Shown one piece after another: positions 43,778 through 52,681 of a stretch of DNA of 64,000 nucleotides. Position 1 is the first letter of the stretch. Every line of letters starts with the position of its first letter. The notes under the pieces were generated by a model. It ran no database searches, was not told the origin of the DNA, and saw nothing but the letters and a program-made list of their open reading frames with translations. Origin of the DNA: Pseudomonas syringae (lineage in GTDB: Bacteria; Pseudomonadota; Gammaproteobacteria; Pseudomonadales; Pseudomonadaceae); assembly GCF_000737245.1 (NCBI RefSeq), contig NZ_JPQU01000045.1:124001-188000 (forward strand). The letters are read 5' to 3'. Made by a program: the position numbers and the translations under genes.

Positions 43778-45133
43778 ATGAAGAAGCTACGCAATAAATC
43801 GCTTAACCAATTCCGGCTTGTTGGTGGTTTGTCCGTACTGAGCGCGCTGGCATTTTCTGGCACGGCGTCGGCCATTGAGCCTTTCAAGGCCAGCGAGCAC
43901 ATGACCGGTGACTGGGGCGGAGCCCGTCAGGAACTGTATGACAAAGGCTACGACTTCACGCTGGACTACGTTGGTGAGATGGGCGCCAACGTTCACGGCG
44001 GCTACGATACCGACAAGACTGCACGCTACAGCGATCAGTTCGCCCTCGGTGTGAACATCGATTTACAGAAAGCCCTGGGCTGGAACGACGCAGAATTCAA
44101 GCTGGCGATTACGGAGCGTAGTGGCAAGAACATCTCCAACGACCGCCTCGGCGATCCTCGTGTCGGCACCCTCAGTTCCTCTCAGGAAGTCTGGGGTCGC
44201 GGTCAGACCTGGCGTCTGACGCAAATGTGGGTCAAACAGAAGTTTCTCGACGGCAAGCTGGATATCAAGGCCGGCCGGATGGGCGAGGGCGAAGACTTCG
44301 GCAGTTTCCCCTGCGACTTCCAGAACCTTACCTTCTGCGGCACCCAGGCTGCCAACTACGTGAACACCTGGTACAACTGGCCCGTCAGCCAGTGGGCCTT
44401 GCGGGTGAAGTACAACATCACGCCTGAGTTCTACGCCCAGATTGGCGTCTATGAGCAAAACCCTTCATTACTGGAAACCGGCAACGGCTTCAAAATGAAC
44501 ACCAGCGGTGCCAAGGGCACTCTGGTTCCCGTCGAAGTGGTGTGGTCGCCAACCGTCAACTCGCTGCCGGGCGAATATCGTCTCGGGTACTACTTGAGTA
44601 GCCCAAGTGCCAATGATCTTTATAAAGACGTCAACGGCCAGCCGCAGGGGCTGACCGGTGGTGAGTTCAAGTCCCATGACAAAAAGACCGGCTGGTGGGT
44701 CGTGGCCCAGCAACAAGTCAGCACGTTCGGTGGCGATCCGTCCCGTGGCTTGAGCCTGTTTGCCAACGCTACGGTGCATGACAAAGACACCAACTTCGTC
44801 GATAACTTCCTGCAGGTCGGTATGGTCATCAAAGGGCCTTTCGCGTCCCGTCCGAAAGATGACATCGGCATCGGCGTTTCGCGCATCCACGTCAACGATG
44901 ACGTGCGTGATCGTGCTCGCCTGATCAATGCCTCCAACGGCATTGATGACTACGACAACCCAGGCTACCTGCCAATTCAGAAGAGCGAATACAACTCCGA
45001 GATTTACTACGGCGTGCACGTTACGGACTGGCTGACCATTCGTCCTAACTTGCAGTACATCAAAAGTCCGGGCGGTGTCGATCAGGTGGATAACGCGCTG
45101 GTGGCCGGCATCAAACTGCAGACCAAGTTCTAA
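43778..45133 (+). CDS. oprB: Glucose-selective porin OprB
   Basis: A 451-residue outer-membrane porin with signal peptide ending GTASA|IE. It shares GDWGGARQELYDKGYDFTLDY, HGGYDTDKTARYSDQFALG, VGTLSSSQEVWGRGQ and GEDFGSFPCDFQNLTFCG with the paralogue at 13660-15042 and ends in Phe. Placed directly after gtsABCD, it is the porin of that import system. A rho-independent terminator follows. Confidence 0.96.
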   Translation: MKKLRNKSLNQFRLVGGLSVLSALAFSGTASAIEPFKASEHMTGDWGGARQELYDKGYDFTLDYVGEMGANVHGGYDTDKTARYSDQFALGVNIDLQKALGWNDAEFKLAITERSGKNISNDRLGDPRVGTLSSSQEVWGRGQTWRLTQMWVKQKFLDGKLDIKAGRMGEGEDFGSFPCDFQNLTFCGTQAANYVNTWYNWPVSQWALRVKYNITPEFYAQIGVYEQNPSLLETGNGFKMNTSGAKGTLVPVEVVWSPTVNSLPGEYRLGYYLSSPSANDLYKDVNGQPQGLTGGEFKSHDKKTGWWVVAQQQVSTFGGDPSRGLSLFANATVHDKDTNFVDNFLQVGMVIKGPFASRPKDDIGIGVSRIHVNDDVRDRARLINASNGIDDYDNPGYLPIQKSEYNSEIYYGVHVTDWLTIRPNLQYIKSPGGVDQVDNALVAGIKLQTKF

Positions 45134-45161
45134 CAGACGATTCAGGGTCGTGTGTGCTTTG

Positions 45162-45188
45162 CGGGCAGCCTGGCTGCCCGTTTTTTTG
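45162..45188 (+). terminator. Rho-independent terminator of the gts-oprB operon
   Basis: Stem CGGGCAGCC / GGCTGCCCG around a one- or two-base turn, followed by seven T. Begins 29 bp after the oprB stop. Confidence 0.9.
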
Positions 45189-45212
45189 TGGACCTGTAAC
45201 CAAATATCATCC

Positions 45213-45300
45213 GTTGGAGCGAGGCTTGCCCGCGAACCAGGCGACGCATTCTCTCAGGCAGACAGCGTTATCGCTCTTCGCGGGCAAGCCTCGCTCCAAC
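45213..45300. repeat. Intergenic inverted repeat (TTGGAGCGAGGCTTG family)
   Basis: Arms GTTGGAGCGAGGCTTGCCCG and complement, between oprB and yeaD. Same family as 46193 and 50256. Confidence 0.9.
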
Positions 45301-45337
45301 AAGGGAGTTAAGTGTTGTGTGTACTGGAGCGGTCTTG

Positions 45338-46189
45338 ATGTCCGAACACCCCCTGCAACGTTTCTTCAAGTCCCGACGCGCCCGGCCCACCTTCGAGTGG
45401 GAGCGTTATCAGCATCGCGATGTGCTCTTGATCAATCACCCGTTGTGCCAGGCGGTGTTCAGTCGTCAGGGCGCGCAGTTGCTGCATTTCCAGCCCGTAG
45501 GGCAGAAGCCCTGGTTGTGGTGTGCGTCGCGCTGGCCGCTGGTAGGAGCCATTCGCGGCGGGGTGCCGGTGTGCTGGCCTTGGCGGGGTCGGCATCCCAG
45601 CGAGTCGGGTTGGCCCGCCCATGGCTGGGCGCGTTTGCTGGACTGGAAACTGATCGACAGTCACGAGGGCGAACACGGAGTCAGCCTGCACTGGCGCCTG
45701 CAACTGTGTGACTGGCAGGCCGATCTGTACGCCGAGCTAGGGCAGGGCATGGAGCTGCGCTTGAACACCTGTCATGAGGACAGTGAGACGTGCCAGTTCG
45801 GCCATGCGTTGCATGCCTACTGGCGGATCGGCGATGTCGAAGACGTCGCGTTGCAAGGTCTGGACGGCGTTCAGGGTTACGATCAGTTGAATCGCCAGGC
45901 CTGTCAGCAACAAGGCGAACTGCGGGTCGCAGGCGGTTGTCAGCGAGTGTTTGAGCATAATGGCCCGGTGCAACTGGACGATCAGGCCTGGCAGCGTCGT
46001 CTAGGTATCAATACTGGAGACAGCGTCAATACCATCATCTGGCATCCCGGAAGCCGACCGCTGCTGGGTGTGGCGGGTGACGAAACGTCGGGCTTCGTTT
46101 GCGTCGAGGCCGCGTCAGGTGGCGATGAAAGCCTGAGCCTGGCACCGGGGGAGCGGGCTGAGTTGAGCCTGCAGGCGTGGCTGGTCTAA
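45338..46189 (+). CDS. D-hexose-6-phosphate mutarotase (YeaD-like)
   Basis: A 283-residue aldose-1-epimerase-fold protein. LLINHPLCQAVFSRQGAQLLHF, GVPVCWPWRGRHP and HGWARLLDW match the YeaD group, which interconverts alpha and beta glucose 6-phosphate and so feeds Zwf. The catalytic His/Glu cannot be assigned exactly by eye. ATG 45338 follows CTGGAG. It lies between the glucose import genes and zwf, and is flanked by two copies of one repeat. Confidence 0.9.
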   Translation: MSEHPLQRFFKSRRARPTFEWERYQHRDVLLINHPLCQAVFSRQGAQLLHFQPVGQKPWLWCASRWPLVGAIRGGVPVCWPWRGRHPSESGWPAHGWARLLDWKLIDSHEGEHGVSLHWRLQLCDWQADLYAELGQGMELRLNTCHEDSETCQFGHALHAYWRIGDVEDVALQGLDGVQGYDQLNRQACQQQGELRVAGGCQRVFEHNGPVQLDDQAWQRRLGINTGDSVNTIIWHPGSRPLLGVAGDETSGFVCVEAASGGDESLSLAPGERAELSLQAWLV

Positions 46190-46192
46190 CTC

Positions 46193-46284
46193 GTTGGAGC
46201 GAGGCTTGCCCGCGAAGGCGATAGGTCTGGCTCAGAAAATCTTGCGGCTGTACTAACCACTTCGCGGGCAAGCCTCGCTCCAAC
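46193..46284. repeat. Intergenic inverted repeat (TTGGAGCGAGGCTTG family)
   Basis: Arms GTTGGAGCGAGGCTTGCCCG and complement, between the convergent yeaD-like and hexR genes; begins 3 bp after the mutarotase stop and ends 12 bp before the hexR stop, so it may terminate both. Confidence 0.9.
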
Positions 46285-46296
46285 GGGATCTATCTT

Positions 46297-47163
46297 CTAC
46301 CCCTGATCCTCAACCGGATACCGGCTGTCATTCAGGCTTTCCTTGATCTTGCGCAGGTGCGGCTGGAAGTCCACGCCACGGCGCAGGGTCATGCCGGTGG
46401 CGAGAACGTCGAGCACGGTGAGCTGGATGATCCGCGAAGTCATCGGCATATAAATGTCGGTGTCCTCCGGCAGCGGGATATTCAGGCTCACGGTGCTGGC
46501 CTTGGCCAGCGGTGAACCGGCAGCTGTCAGACCCAGCACGGAAGCGCCGTTGGCTCGGGCGATGCGCGCCACTTCCACCAGTTCCCGGGTGCGACCGGTG
46601 TAGGAAATGATCACGAACAGCTCGCCGGTGTGCGCCACCGAGGCGATCATGCGCTGCATCAGCACGTCCGCATGGGCAGTGACGGCCAGGTTGAAGCGGA
46701 AGAACTTATGCTGCGCGTCCAGCGCCACCGGAGCCGAAGCGCCCAGCCCGAAAAAGTGGATCTGCCGCGCCTGAATCAGCATGTCCACAGATTTGCTGAT
46801 CAGCGCCGGGTCCAGTTGCTGAACGGCACTATCCAGAGACGCGATGGCGCTGCCGAAGATTTTCTTGGTGTACGCCTCGGGATCATCGTCGGCTTCAACC
46901 GCTCGGCTGACATACGCAGCACCGCTGGCCAGGCTCTGCGCCAGCTGTAATTTGAGTTCCGGATAGCCGCTGACGGCGAATGACCGACAGAAGCGATTGA
47001 CCGTCGGCTCGCTGACTTTGGCGGCCTGGGCGAGTGCTGCAATGCTGAACCGGGTGGCCTGCTGCGGGTTGAGCAGAATCGCTTCGGCGACCTTGCGCTC
47101 AGCCTTGTTGAGTTCTTCGAGGCGGCTCTGGATCTGCTCCAGAAGATTTCTTGAGTGGTCCAT
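46297..47163 (-). CDS. hexR: HexR, RpiR-family repressor of glucose catabolism
   Basis: A 288-residue regulator with an N-terminal RpiR helix-turn-helix (LNKAERKVAEAILLNPQQATRFSIAALAQAAKVSEPTVNRFCRSF) and a C-terminal SIS sugar-phosphate domain (about 120-250: IHFFGLGASAPVALDAQHKF, ISYTGRTRELVEVARIARANGASVLGLT). HexR represses zwf-pgl-eda, edd-glk and gap until KDPG binds. It is divergent from zwf, with a candidate operator between them. Confidence 0.95.
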   Translation of the reverse strand: MDHSRNLLEQIQSRLEELNKAERKVAEAILLNPQQATRFSIAALAQAAKVSEPTVNRFCRSFAVSGYPELKLQLAQSLASGAAYVSRAVEADDDPEAYTKKIFGSAIASLDSAVQQLDPALISKSVDMLIQARQIHFFGLGASAPVALDAQHKFFRFNLAVTAHADVLMQRMIASVAHTGELFVIISYTGRTRELVEVARIARANGASVLGLTAAGSPLAKASTVSLNIPLPEDTDIYMPMTSRIIQLTVLDVLATGMTLRRGVDFQPHLRKIKESLNDSRYPVEDQG

Positions 47164-47300
47164 TCCAAGTCCTTGTCAGGCGGTTTTTGCACAGGTTTTT
47201 TCGCGAGGCTCTATATAGGCCCTTTAGCCTGTAGCAAAGGTGGCCTATCGTACTCAGGGCCTGTGTTGATCACCACTGGAATATGCTTTTAGATGGAATG

Positions 47301-47317
47301 TTGTGGTTATTACTACA
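47301..47317. promoter_or_regulatory. Palindrome between hexR and zwf, candidate HexR operator
   Basis: TGTGGTTATTACTACA (47302-47317) is an inverted repeat matching at 6 of 8 pairs, with TTGT on the left and ACA on the right. It resembles but does not exactly fit TTGT-N7/8-ACAA. It lies about 65 bp upstream of zwf. Confidence 0.55.
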
Positions 47318-47382
47318 TATGGCCTTGAGTAACGCCTTTAAAAAAGGTATTTGTAGCTTAACTTGATAAAAGAACCAACATT

Positions 47383-48852
47383 ATGCTCTCGATTACGGTT
47401 GAACCGTGCACTTTTGCCTTGTTTGGCGCCTTAGGTGACCTGGCAGTGCGCAAGCTGTTCCCGGCGCTTTATCAGCTCGACCGCGCAGGATTGCTGCACG
47501 CCGACACGCGAATCCTTGCGTTGGCCCGCGAACCTGGCACCGAACAGCAGCATTTGGCATACATCGATGAATCGTTACGGCGTTTTGTTCCGGACACCCA
47601 GCTCGAAGCCGAACACGTGCAGCGTTTTCAGGCACGCCTGAGTTACCTGCATGTGGACTTCCTCAAGGCCGAGGACTACGTCGCACTGGCCGAGCGCGTC
47701 GGTGACGCAGAAACCCTGATTGCTTACTTCGCGACACCCGCATCGGTGTATGGCGCTATCTGCGAGAACCTCGCCTCGGTCAATCTGACAGACCGCACCC
47801 GCGCCGTACTGGAAAAACCTATCGGTCACGATCTGGCGTCTTCGCGTCGTGTCAACGATGCCGTGGCGCAATTCCTGCCGGAAAGCCGCGTCTATCGCAT
47901 TGACCACTATTTGGGTAAGGACACCGTCCAGAACCTGATCGCCCTGCGATTCGCCAACAGCCTGTTCGAAACCCAGTGGAATCAGAACCACATTTCCCAC
48001 GTTGAAATCACCGTGGCCGAGAAAGTGGGTATCGAAGGTCGCTGGGGTTATTTCGATCAGGCCGGGCAGCTGCGCGACATGATCCAGAACCACTTGCTGC
48101 AACTGCTGTGTCTGATCGCGATGGACCCGCCGAGCGACCTGTCTGCCGACAGTATTCGTGACGAGAAGGTAAAGGTGCTCAAGGCTCTCGCGCCGTTCAC
48201 CCCAGAGCGTCTGGCGACCCAGGTGGTCCGCGGTCAATACACCGCTGGCTATAGCGATGGCAAGGCAGTGCCGGGTTATCTGGAGGAAGAGAACTCCAAC
48301 ACCCAGAGCGACACAGAAACCTTCGTCGCGCTGCGTGCCGATATCCGCAACTGGCGCTGGTCGGGCACGCCGTTCTATCTGCGCACCGGCAAGCGCATGC
48401 CGCAGAAGCTGTCGCAGATCGTGATCCACTTCAAAGAGCCGCCGCACTACATCTTCGCTCCCGAGCAGCGCATGCAGATCAGCAACCGCTTGATCATTCG
48501 CCTGCAACCGGACGAAGGCATTTCCTTGCAGGTGATGACCAAGGATCAGGGCCTGGACAAAGGCATGCAGCTGCGCAGCGGCCCGTTGCAACTGAATTTT
48601 TCCGACACCTACCGCAGCGCCCGCGTCCCGGATGCGTACGAGCGGTTGTTGCTGGAAGTGATGCGCGGCAATCAGAACCTGTTTGTTCGCAAAGATGAAA
48701 TTGAGTACGCCTGGCAATGGTGCGATCAGCTGATCGCCGGCTGGAAAAAGGCCGGCGATGCGCCCAAGCCTTATACGGCCGGATCCTGGGGGCCGATGAG
48801 CTCCATTGCCTTGATTACTCGTGATGGGAGGTCGTGGTATGGCGATATGTGA
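47383..48852 (+). CDS. zwf: Glucose-6-phosphate 1-dehydrogenase
   Basis: Oxidises glucose 6-phosphate to 6-phosphogluconolactone, producing NAD(P)H. The 489-residue protein has the dinucleotide motif FGALGDLAVRKLFPALY, the active-site RIDHYLGKDTVQN and the C-terminal FYLRTGKRMPQK region. First gene of zwf-pgl-eda, divergent from hexR. Confidence 0.97.
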   Translation: MLSITVEPCTFALFGALGDLAVRKLFPALYQLDRAGLLHADTRILALAREPGTEQQHLAYIDESLRRFVPDTQLEAEHVQRFQARLSYLHVDFLKAEDYVALAERVGDAETLIAYFATPASVYGAICENLASVNLTDRTRAVLEKPIGHDLASSRRVNDAVAQFLPESRVYRIDHYLGKDTVQNLIALRFANSLFETQWNQNHISHVEITVAEKVGIEGRWGYFDQAGQLRDMIQNHLLQLLCLIAMDPPSDLSADSIRDEKVKVLKALAPFTPERLATQVVRGQYTAGYSDGKAVPGYLEEENSNTQSDTETFVALRADIRNWRWSGTPFYLRTGKRMPQKLSQIVIHFKEPPHYIFAPEQRMQISNRLIIRLQPDEGISLQVMTKDQGLDKGMQLRSGPLQLNFSDTYRSARVPDAYERLLLEVMRGNQNLFVRKDEIEYAWQWCDQLIAGWKKAGDAPKPYTAGSWGPMSSIALITRDGRSWYGDM

Positions 48853-49552
48853 ACTTGAATTCCCTCAGGGCCAGATAGCCCGGGATTTCGATAACCCGCA
48901 GGCGCTGGCCAACGCGTTGGCAGGTGATGTGGCCGAGCACCTGAGGAACGCTGTCGCCGCCAATGGCGTGGCGACGCTGGTGGTGTCCGGTGGCCGTAGC
49001 CCGGTGGCGTTTTTTCAGGCCCTGGCCGAGCAACCGCTGGACTGGTCCAAAGTGGTTGTCAGCCTGGCTGACGAACGCTGGGTGCCGGTAGAGCATGCCG
49101 ACAGCAACGCTGGCCTGCTGCAGCGTTTTCTGCTGCAAGGTCCGGCCGCCAAGGCGCGCTTCATTGGTTTGTACAACGTGGCGCAGAGTCTGGAGGAGGC
49201 GGCGCTGGTCGCCGATCAAACCTTGGCCGAGTTGCCGCCGATTGACGTACTGGTTCTGGGCATGGGTGACGATGGCCACACTGCCTCGTTGTTCCCGAAA
49301 AGCCCGAACCTTAGCGAAGCTCTGGACCTGAACAGCCCGCGTCGTTGTCTGCCTATGCTGGCCCCGACCGTCCCGCATCAGCGTCTGACCCTGACCCGGC
49401 AACTACTGGCATCGGCGCGTCTGCCGATCCTGTCGGTTTCCGGCCAGGCCAAACTTGATACTTTGCGCACCGCATTGGCTGGCGATGACCTCGCCGAAAT
49501 GCCGGTGCGTGCGTTCCTTGACTCTTCACTCGAGATTTACTGGTGCCCATAA
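48839..49552 (+). CDS. pgl: 6-Phosphogluconolactonase
   Basis: Hydrolyses 6-phosphogluconolactone to 6-phosphogluconate. A 237-residue DevB-type protein with LVVSGGRSPVAFFQAL, LADERWVPVEHADSNAGLL and VLGMGDDGHTASLFP. The start at 48839 lies inside the last codons of zwf (14-bp overlap) and is preceded by GGGAGG at good spacing, so the two are coupled. Confidence 0.95.
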   Translation: MAICELEFPQGQIARDFDNPQALANALAGDVAEHLRNAVAANGVATLVVSGGRSPVAFFQALAEQPLDWSKVVVSLADERWVPVEHADSNAGLLQRFLLQGPAAKARFIGLYNVAQSLEEAALVADQTLAELPPIDVLVLGMGDDGHTASLFPKSPNLSEALDLNSPRRCLPMLAPTVPHQRLTLTRQLLASARLPILSVSGQAKLDTLRTALAGDDLAEMPVRAFLDSSLEIYWCP

Positions 49553-49569
49553 CAAAAGGATCCGCCGCC

Positions 49570-50244
49570 ATGAACACCGTGGAAAACAGTCAGCCGCTCA
49601 ATAGCATGGCGAACAAGATCAACCAGATCGACGAACTCTGCGCGAAAGCGAAAATTCTCCCGGTCATTACCATTCTGCGCAATGAGGACGTGCTGCCGCT
49701 GGCCGACGCCCTGGCCGCCGGTGGTATGACCGCGCTGGAAGTGACCTTGCGCTCAGCGTTCGGCCTGAGTGCCATCCGTATTCTTCGTGAGCAGCGCCCG
49801 GAGCTATGCGTGGGCGCAGGCACTATTCTGGACCGCAAGATGCTGGCCGATGCCGAAGCTGCAGGCGCGCAGTTCATCGTCACGCCGGGCAGTACGCAGG
49901 ATTTGCTGCAAGCCGCGCTGGACAGCCCGCTGCCGTTGCTGCCGGGTATCAGCAGCGCATCGGAAATCATGATCGGCTACGCCATGGGCTATCGCCGTTT
50001 CAAACTGTTCCCGGCAGAAATCAGCGGCGGCGTCGCAGCCATCAAAGCCCTGGGCGGCCCGTTCAACGAAGTGCGCTTCTGCCCGACTGGCGGCGTCAAC
50101 GTCGACAACCTCAAGAGCTACATGGCGCAGCCTAATGTCATGTGCGTCGGCGGGACCTGGATGATCGACAACGCCTGGGTCAAGAATGGCGACTGGGGTC
50201 GCATCCAGGAAGCGACGGCCGAGGCTATGGCGTTGTTTGATTAG
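49570..50244 (+). CDS. eda: KDPG aldolase (2-keto-3-deoxy-6-phosphogluconate aldolase)
   Basis: Cleaves KDPG to pyruvate and glyceraldehyde 3-phosphate, ending the Entner-Doudoroff pathway. The 224-residue protein has the Schiff-base Lys145 in RRFKLFPAE and the catalytic Glu57 in ALEVTLRS. ATG 49570 follows AAAAGGA; 17 bp after pgl. The GPFNEVRFCPTGGVN loop binds phosphate. Confidence 0.97.
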   Translation: MNTVENSQPLNSMANKINQIDELCAKAKILPVITILRNEDVLPLADALAAGGMTALEVTLRSAFGLSAIRILREQRPELCVGAGTILDRKMLADAEAAGAQFIVTPGSTQDLLQAALDSPLPLLPGISSASEIMIGYAMGYRRFKLFPAEISGGVAAIKALGGPFNEVRFCPTGGVNVDNLKSYMAQPNVMCVGGTWMIDNAWVKNGDWGRIQEATAEAMALFD

Positions 50245-50255
50245 CACCTATTACT

Positions 50256-50343
50256 GTTGGAGCGAGGCTTGCCCGCGAATCAGGCGCCGAGGTGTGTCTG
50301 ACACACCTCGTTATCGTTCTTCGCGGGCAAGCCTCGTTCCAAC
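50256..50343. repeat. Intergenic inverted repeat (TTGGAGCGAGGCTTG family)
   Basis: Arms GTTGGAGCGAGGCTTGCCCG and complement (one mismatch), with inner palindrome CGAGGTGTG...CACACCTCG. It lies between eda and the convergent aminotransferase gene. Confidence 0.9.
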
Positions 50344-50358
50344 AGCGATCACCTTTTT

Positions 50359-51531
50359 TTAGCGCAGCTCTTGCAACGCCCCCACCAATACCTGCATATC
50401 CGCCGCCGAGGTGCTGAACCCTGGCGTTATCCGGATACACGGTCCGCAGGCCGAGCCGGCGCGGGCCACGGTGAACAGGTTGTACTCGTTGAGCAAACGC
50501 TCAACCATCCGCTCCTGTTCCACGTCCCCTTTGAAACGCAGAGCCGTGATTCCGCAATACAGGCGTGGATCGTCCGGGGTCAGAATCTCGATGTGCTCCA
50601 GCTCCCTTGTCGGCTTGACCCACAGGTCGCGCAGATAGCTCAGCCGTGCGCCCTTGCTGGCTGAACCGATGGCCAGGTGTTCTTCGAAGACCTTGGGCAG
50701 GGTCATCCAGGCCGGGATGTTCGGCGTGCCATAAGGCACCAGTGACAGGATGTCATCGCTGGCATAGCGCGTGTCGCCCATGTCCGGATCGACGGCCCCG
50801 ATCCTGTCCCGCGCCACGTAGATAAAGCCCAGGCTCAATGGCGCGCCGATCCACTTCTGCAAGTTGTAGCCCGCAAACGCGACGCCCAGTTCGTCCAGCT
50901 TGAAGTCCAGTTGCCCCAGCGCATGTGCGCCGTCGAGGATCACGTCGATGCCTCGTTCTTTAGCGAGTCTCGCAATAGCCTTGACCGGCATCACCAGCCC
51001 GGTGCGGTGGGTGACATGGGTCAGAGCCATCAGCTTGAGGCGCGGGTGCTGCTCAAAGGCTTGTTGATAGCTATTGACCAGATCGTCGTAAGTGGCGGGA
51101 TGGGCGTGGGTAATGTTGATGACTTCTACGTCGCGACTTTTTGCCAGCCAGCGCATGGCGCTCTGTACGCTGAGGTAATCCAGATCGCTGACCAGCACCT
51201 GATCGCCCGGCTTAAGCTGATTGTAATTGCGGATCAGCGACTGCAAGGACTCGGACGCGCAGCGGGTAATGGCGATTTCTTCGACGCAGACGTGAACCAG
51301 ATCAGCCAGTTGCGCATGGATCATGCCGCTGTCATGGGCATCGAACTGGCGACGCACGTATACCGAATTGCTGCGGTTCACATAGTCGATGTTGCGCCGA
51401 TAATCCTCCACCACGTCCCGGGTCATGCGCCCGAAATAGCCGTTCTCCAGATTGATCGGGCCTGGCTCTACGTCATAGCGCGCCGCGACGCGTTGCCAGA
51501 ACAGCTCATCCTTTGCTTGTTGCTCGAGCAT
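50359..51531 (-). CDS. Class V aminotransferase-like PLP enzyme
   Basis: A 390-residue fold-type I enzyme. PLP site residues: Asp200 and His203 in VILDGAHALGQLD and the Schiff-base Lys226 in GYNLQKWIGAPLSLGF. The family includes isopenicillin-N epimerase-like and cysteine desulfurase-like enzymes; the actual substrate cannot be told. No signal peptide. It stands alone between two inverted repeats. Confidence 0.88.
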   Translation of the reverse strand: MLEQQAKDELFWQRVAARYDVEPGPINLENGYFGRMTRDVVEDYRRNIDYVNRSNSVYVRRQFDAHDSGMIHAQLADLVHVCVEEIAITRCASESLQSLIRNYNQLKPGDQVLVSDLDYLSVQSAMRWLAKSRDVEVINITHAHPATYDDLVNSYQQAFEQHPRLKLMALTHVTHRTGLVMPVKAIARLAKERGIDVILDGAHALGQLDFKLDELGVAFAGYNLQKWIGAPLSLGFIYVARDRIGAVDPDMGDTRYASDDILSLVPYGTPNIPAWMTLPKVFEEHLAIGSASKGARLSYLRDLWVKPTRELEHIEILTPDDPRLYCGITALRFKGDVEQERMVERLLNEYNLFTVARAGSACGPCIRITPGFSTSAADMQVLVGALQELR

Positions 51532-51568
51532 TGCATCCTCTCTTTCAGTCCGAAAATACGGTACCCCT

Positions 51569-51656
51569 GTAGGAGCTCACGAGCAGCGCGAGGCAGCGAT
51601 AGCGGTCTGCCTGATAACACCGCCATCGCTGCCTGGCGCTGCTCGTGAGCTCCTAC
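51569..51656. repeat. Intergenic inverted repeat (GTAGGAGCTCACGAGC family)
   Basis: Arms GTAGGAGCTCACGAGCAGCG and CGCTGCTCGTGAGCTCCTAC, with a further GAGGCAGCGATAGCGG / CCATCGCTGCCT inner pairing. About 88 bp. The ends match the hairpin at 10570-10629. Confidence 0.88.
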
Positions 51657-51696
51657 AAAAATACATTTCAGATAGTTATTTCAGGGTTGGGCTGTT

Positions 51697-51933
51697 TCAG
51701 CGGTCGTTGAAGTTCTGTTTTGGCCGCTTGCGCAGCGGATCGAGCAGTTCCGAGAGGCCGTTATGGTCAATCTCCTGCATCAACGCCAGCAGGCTGCCCA
51801 GCTCGCTTTTAGGGAAGCCTTCACGGGCAAACCAGTTCAGATAAGGCCCGGGTAAGTCAGCCAGCAGGCGGCCTTTGTATTTACCGAACGGCATCTCACG
51901 GGTGACCAGCAGCAAAAGTTTTTCCGGATCCAT
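51697..51933 (-). CDS. DUF3820 family protein
   Basis: A 78-residue protein, MDPEKLLLLVTREMPFGKYKGRLLADLPGPYL..., with the DUF3820 hallmark MPFGKYKG-LADLPxxYLxWFxxxGFPxGxLG. Function unknown; sometimes annotated as a putative quorum-regulated virulence factor, without support visible here. Confidence 0.86.
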   Translation of the reverse strand: MDPEKLLLLVTREMPFGKYKGRLLADLPGPYLNWFAREGFPKSELGSLLALMQEIDHNGLSELLDPLRKRPKQNFNDR

Positions 51934-52153
51934 GAACGTGCATCACCTGATTTCTTAAACAGCCTAACCATACGTGCATTCTGCATGCAGGCCAAAGGAC
52001 AGTTCATGCAGAAATCACGATGCTTCTGTATGGCACAAAAACTAAATTGTTGATTTGAAAGGATTATTTTTCAATTCGAAAGCTGGCACGGGCTCTGCAA
52101 TTACCTATTCATCTACACACTTTCGTATCAACCTGCCAATAAGGAATTGGAAA

Positions 52154-52624
52154 ATGACTGACATCAATAAAGAATCGATCTCTATCCTCAACGACCTGAT
52201 CGAAACCAGCAAAGATGGCGAGAAAGGTTTTCAGACCAGTGCAGAAGACATCAAGCGTCCGGACGTGAAGGCGTTCTTCATGAGCCGTTCGGCAGAAATC
52301 GCGACCGCTGTTCGCGAACTGCAAGCGGAAGTGCGTGCACTCGGTGGCGATCCAGAAACCTCGTCCAGCGTTTCGGGCACTCTGCACCGCGCCTGGGTTG
52401 ACCTGAAGTCGACTCTGACCGGCAAAGACGATGTTGCTATCCTCAACGAAGTAGAGCGCGGCGAAGACGTAGCACTGAAGGCTTACAAAGAAGCCCATCA
52501 GAAAGCGATCGAGAAAAACCTGCCTGCTACTGTCACTTCGTTGATTGCCAAACAGCAGCAAGGTGTACAGGCCAACCACGACAAAGTTAAAGCTCTGCGT
52601 GATCAGGCTCGTGCTGCAAGCTAA
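52154..52624 (+). CDS. PA2169-family four-helix-bundle protein (DUF2383)
   Basis: A 156-residue soluble helical protein: MTDINKESISILNDLIETSKDGEKGFQTSAEDIK... then VERGEDVALKAYKEAHQKA. It fits the PA2169/DUF2383 four-helix-bundle family, which resembles ferritin-like folds and is often stress-induced; function unknown. ATG 52154 follows AAGGAATT. A terminator directly after the gene. Confidence 0.87.
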   Translation: MTDINKESISILNDLIETSKDGEKGFQTSAEDIKRPDVKAFFMSRSAEIATAVRELQAEVRALGGDPETSSSVSGTLHRAWVDLKSTLTGKDDVAILNEVERGEDVALKAYKEAHQKAIEKNLPATVTSLIAKQQQGVQANHDKVKALRDQARAAS

Positions 52625-52641
52625 TACGTAAAGTCAGTGCT

Positions 52642-52671
52642 AAAAACGCCAGCCAGTCTGGCGTTTTTTTT
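52642..52671 (+). terminator. Rho-independent terminator
   Basis: Stem CGCCAG / CTGGCG with short loop, followed by eight T and preceded by five A, so it may work in both directions. It serves the PA2169-type gene and the convergent diguanylate cyclase. Confidence 0.9.
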
Positions 52672-52681
52672 CGCCTGCAGA

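Noticed and set aside
47575..48717. Minus-strand frame of 380 codons opposite zwf
   Set aside because: Antisense shadow; zwf has all family motifs.
45213..50343. Several similar repeats in a row, considered as a CRISPR array
   Set aside because: They are palindromic ~90-bp elements kilobases apart, without regular spacers or cas genes.
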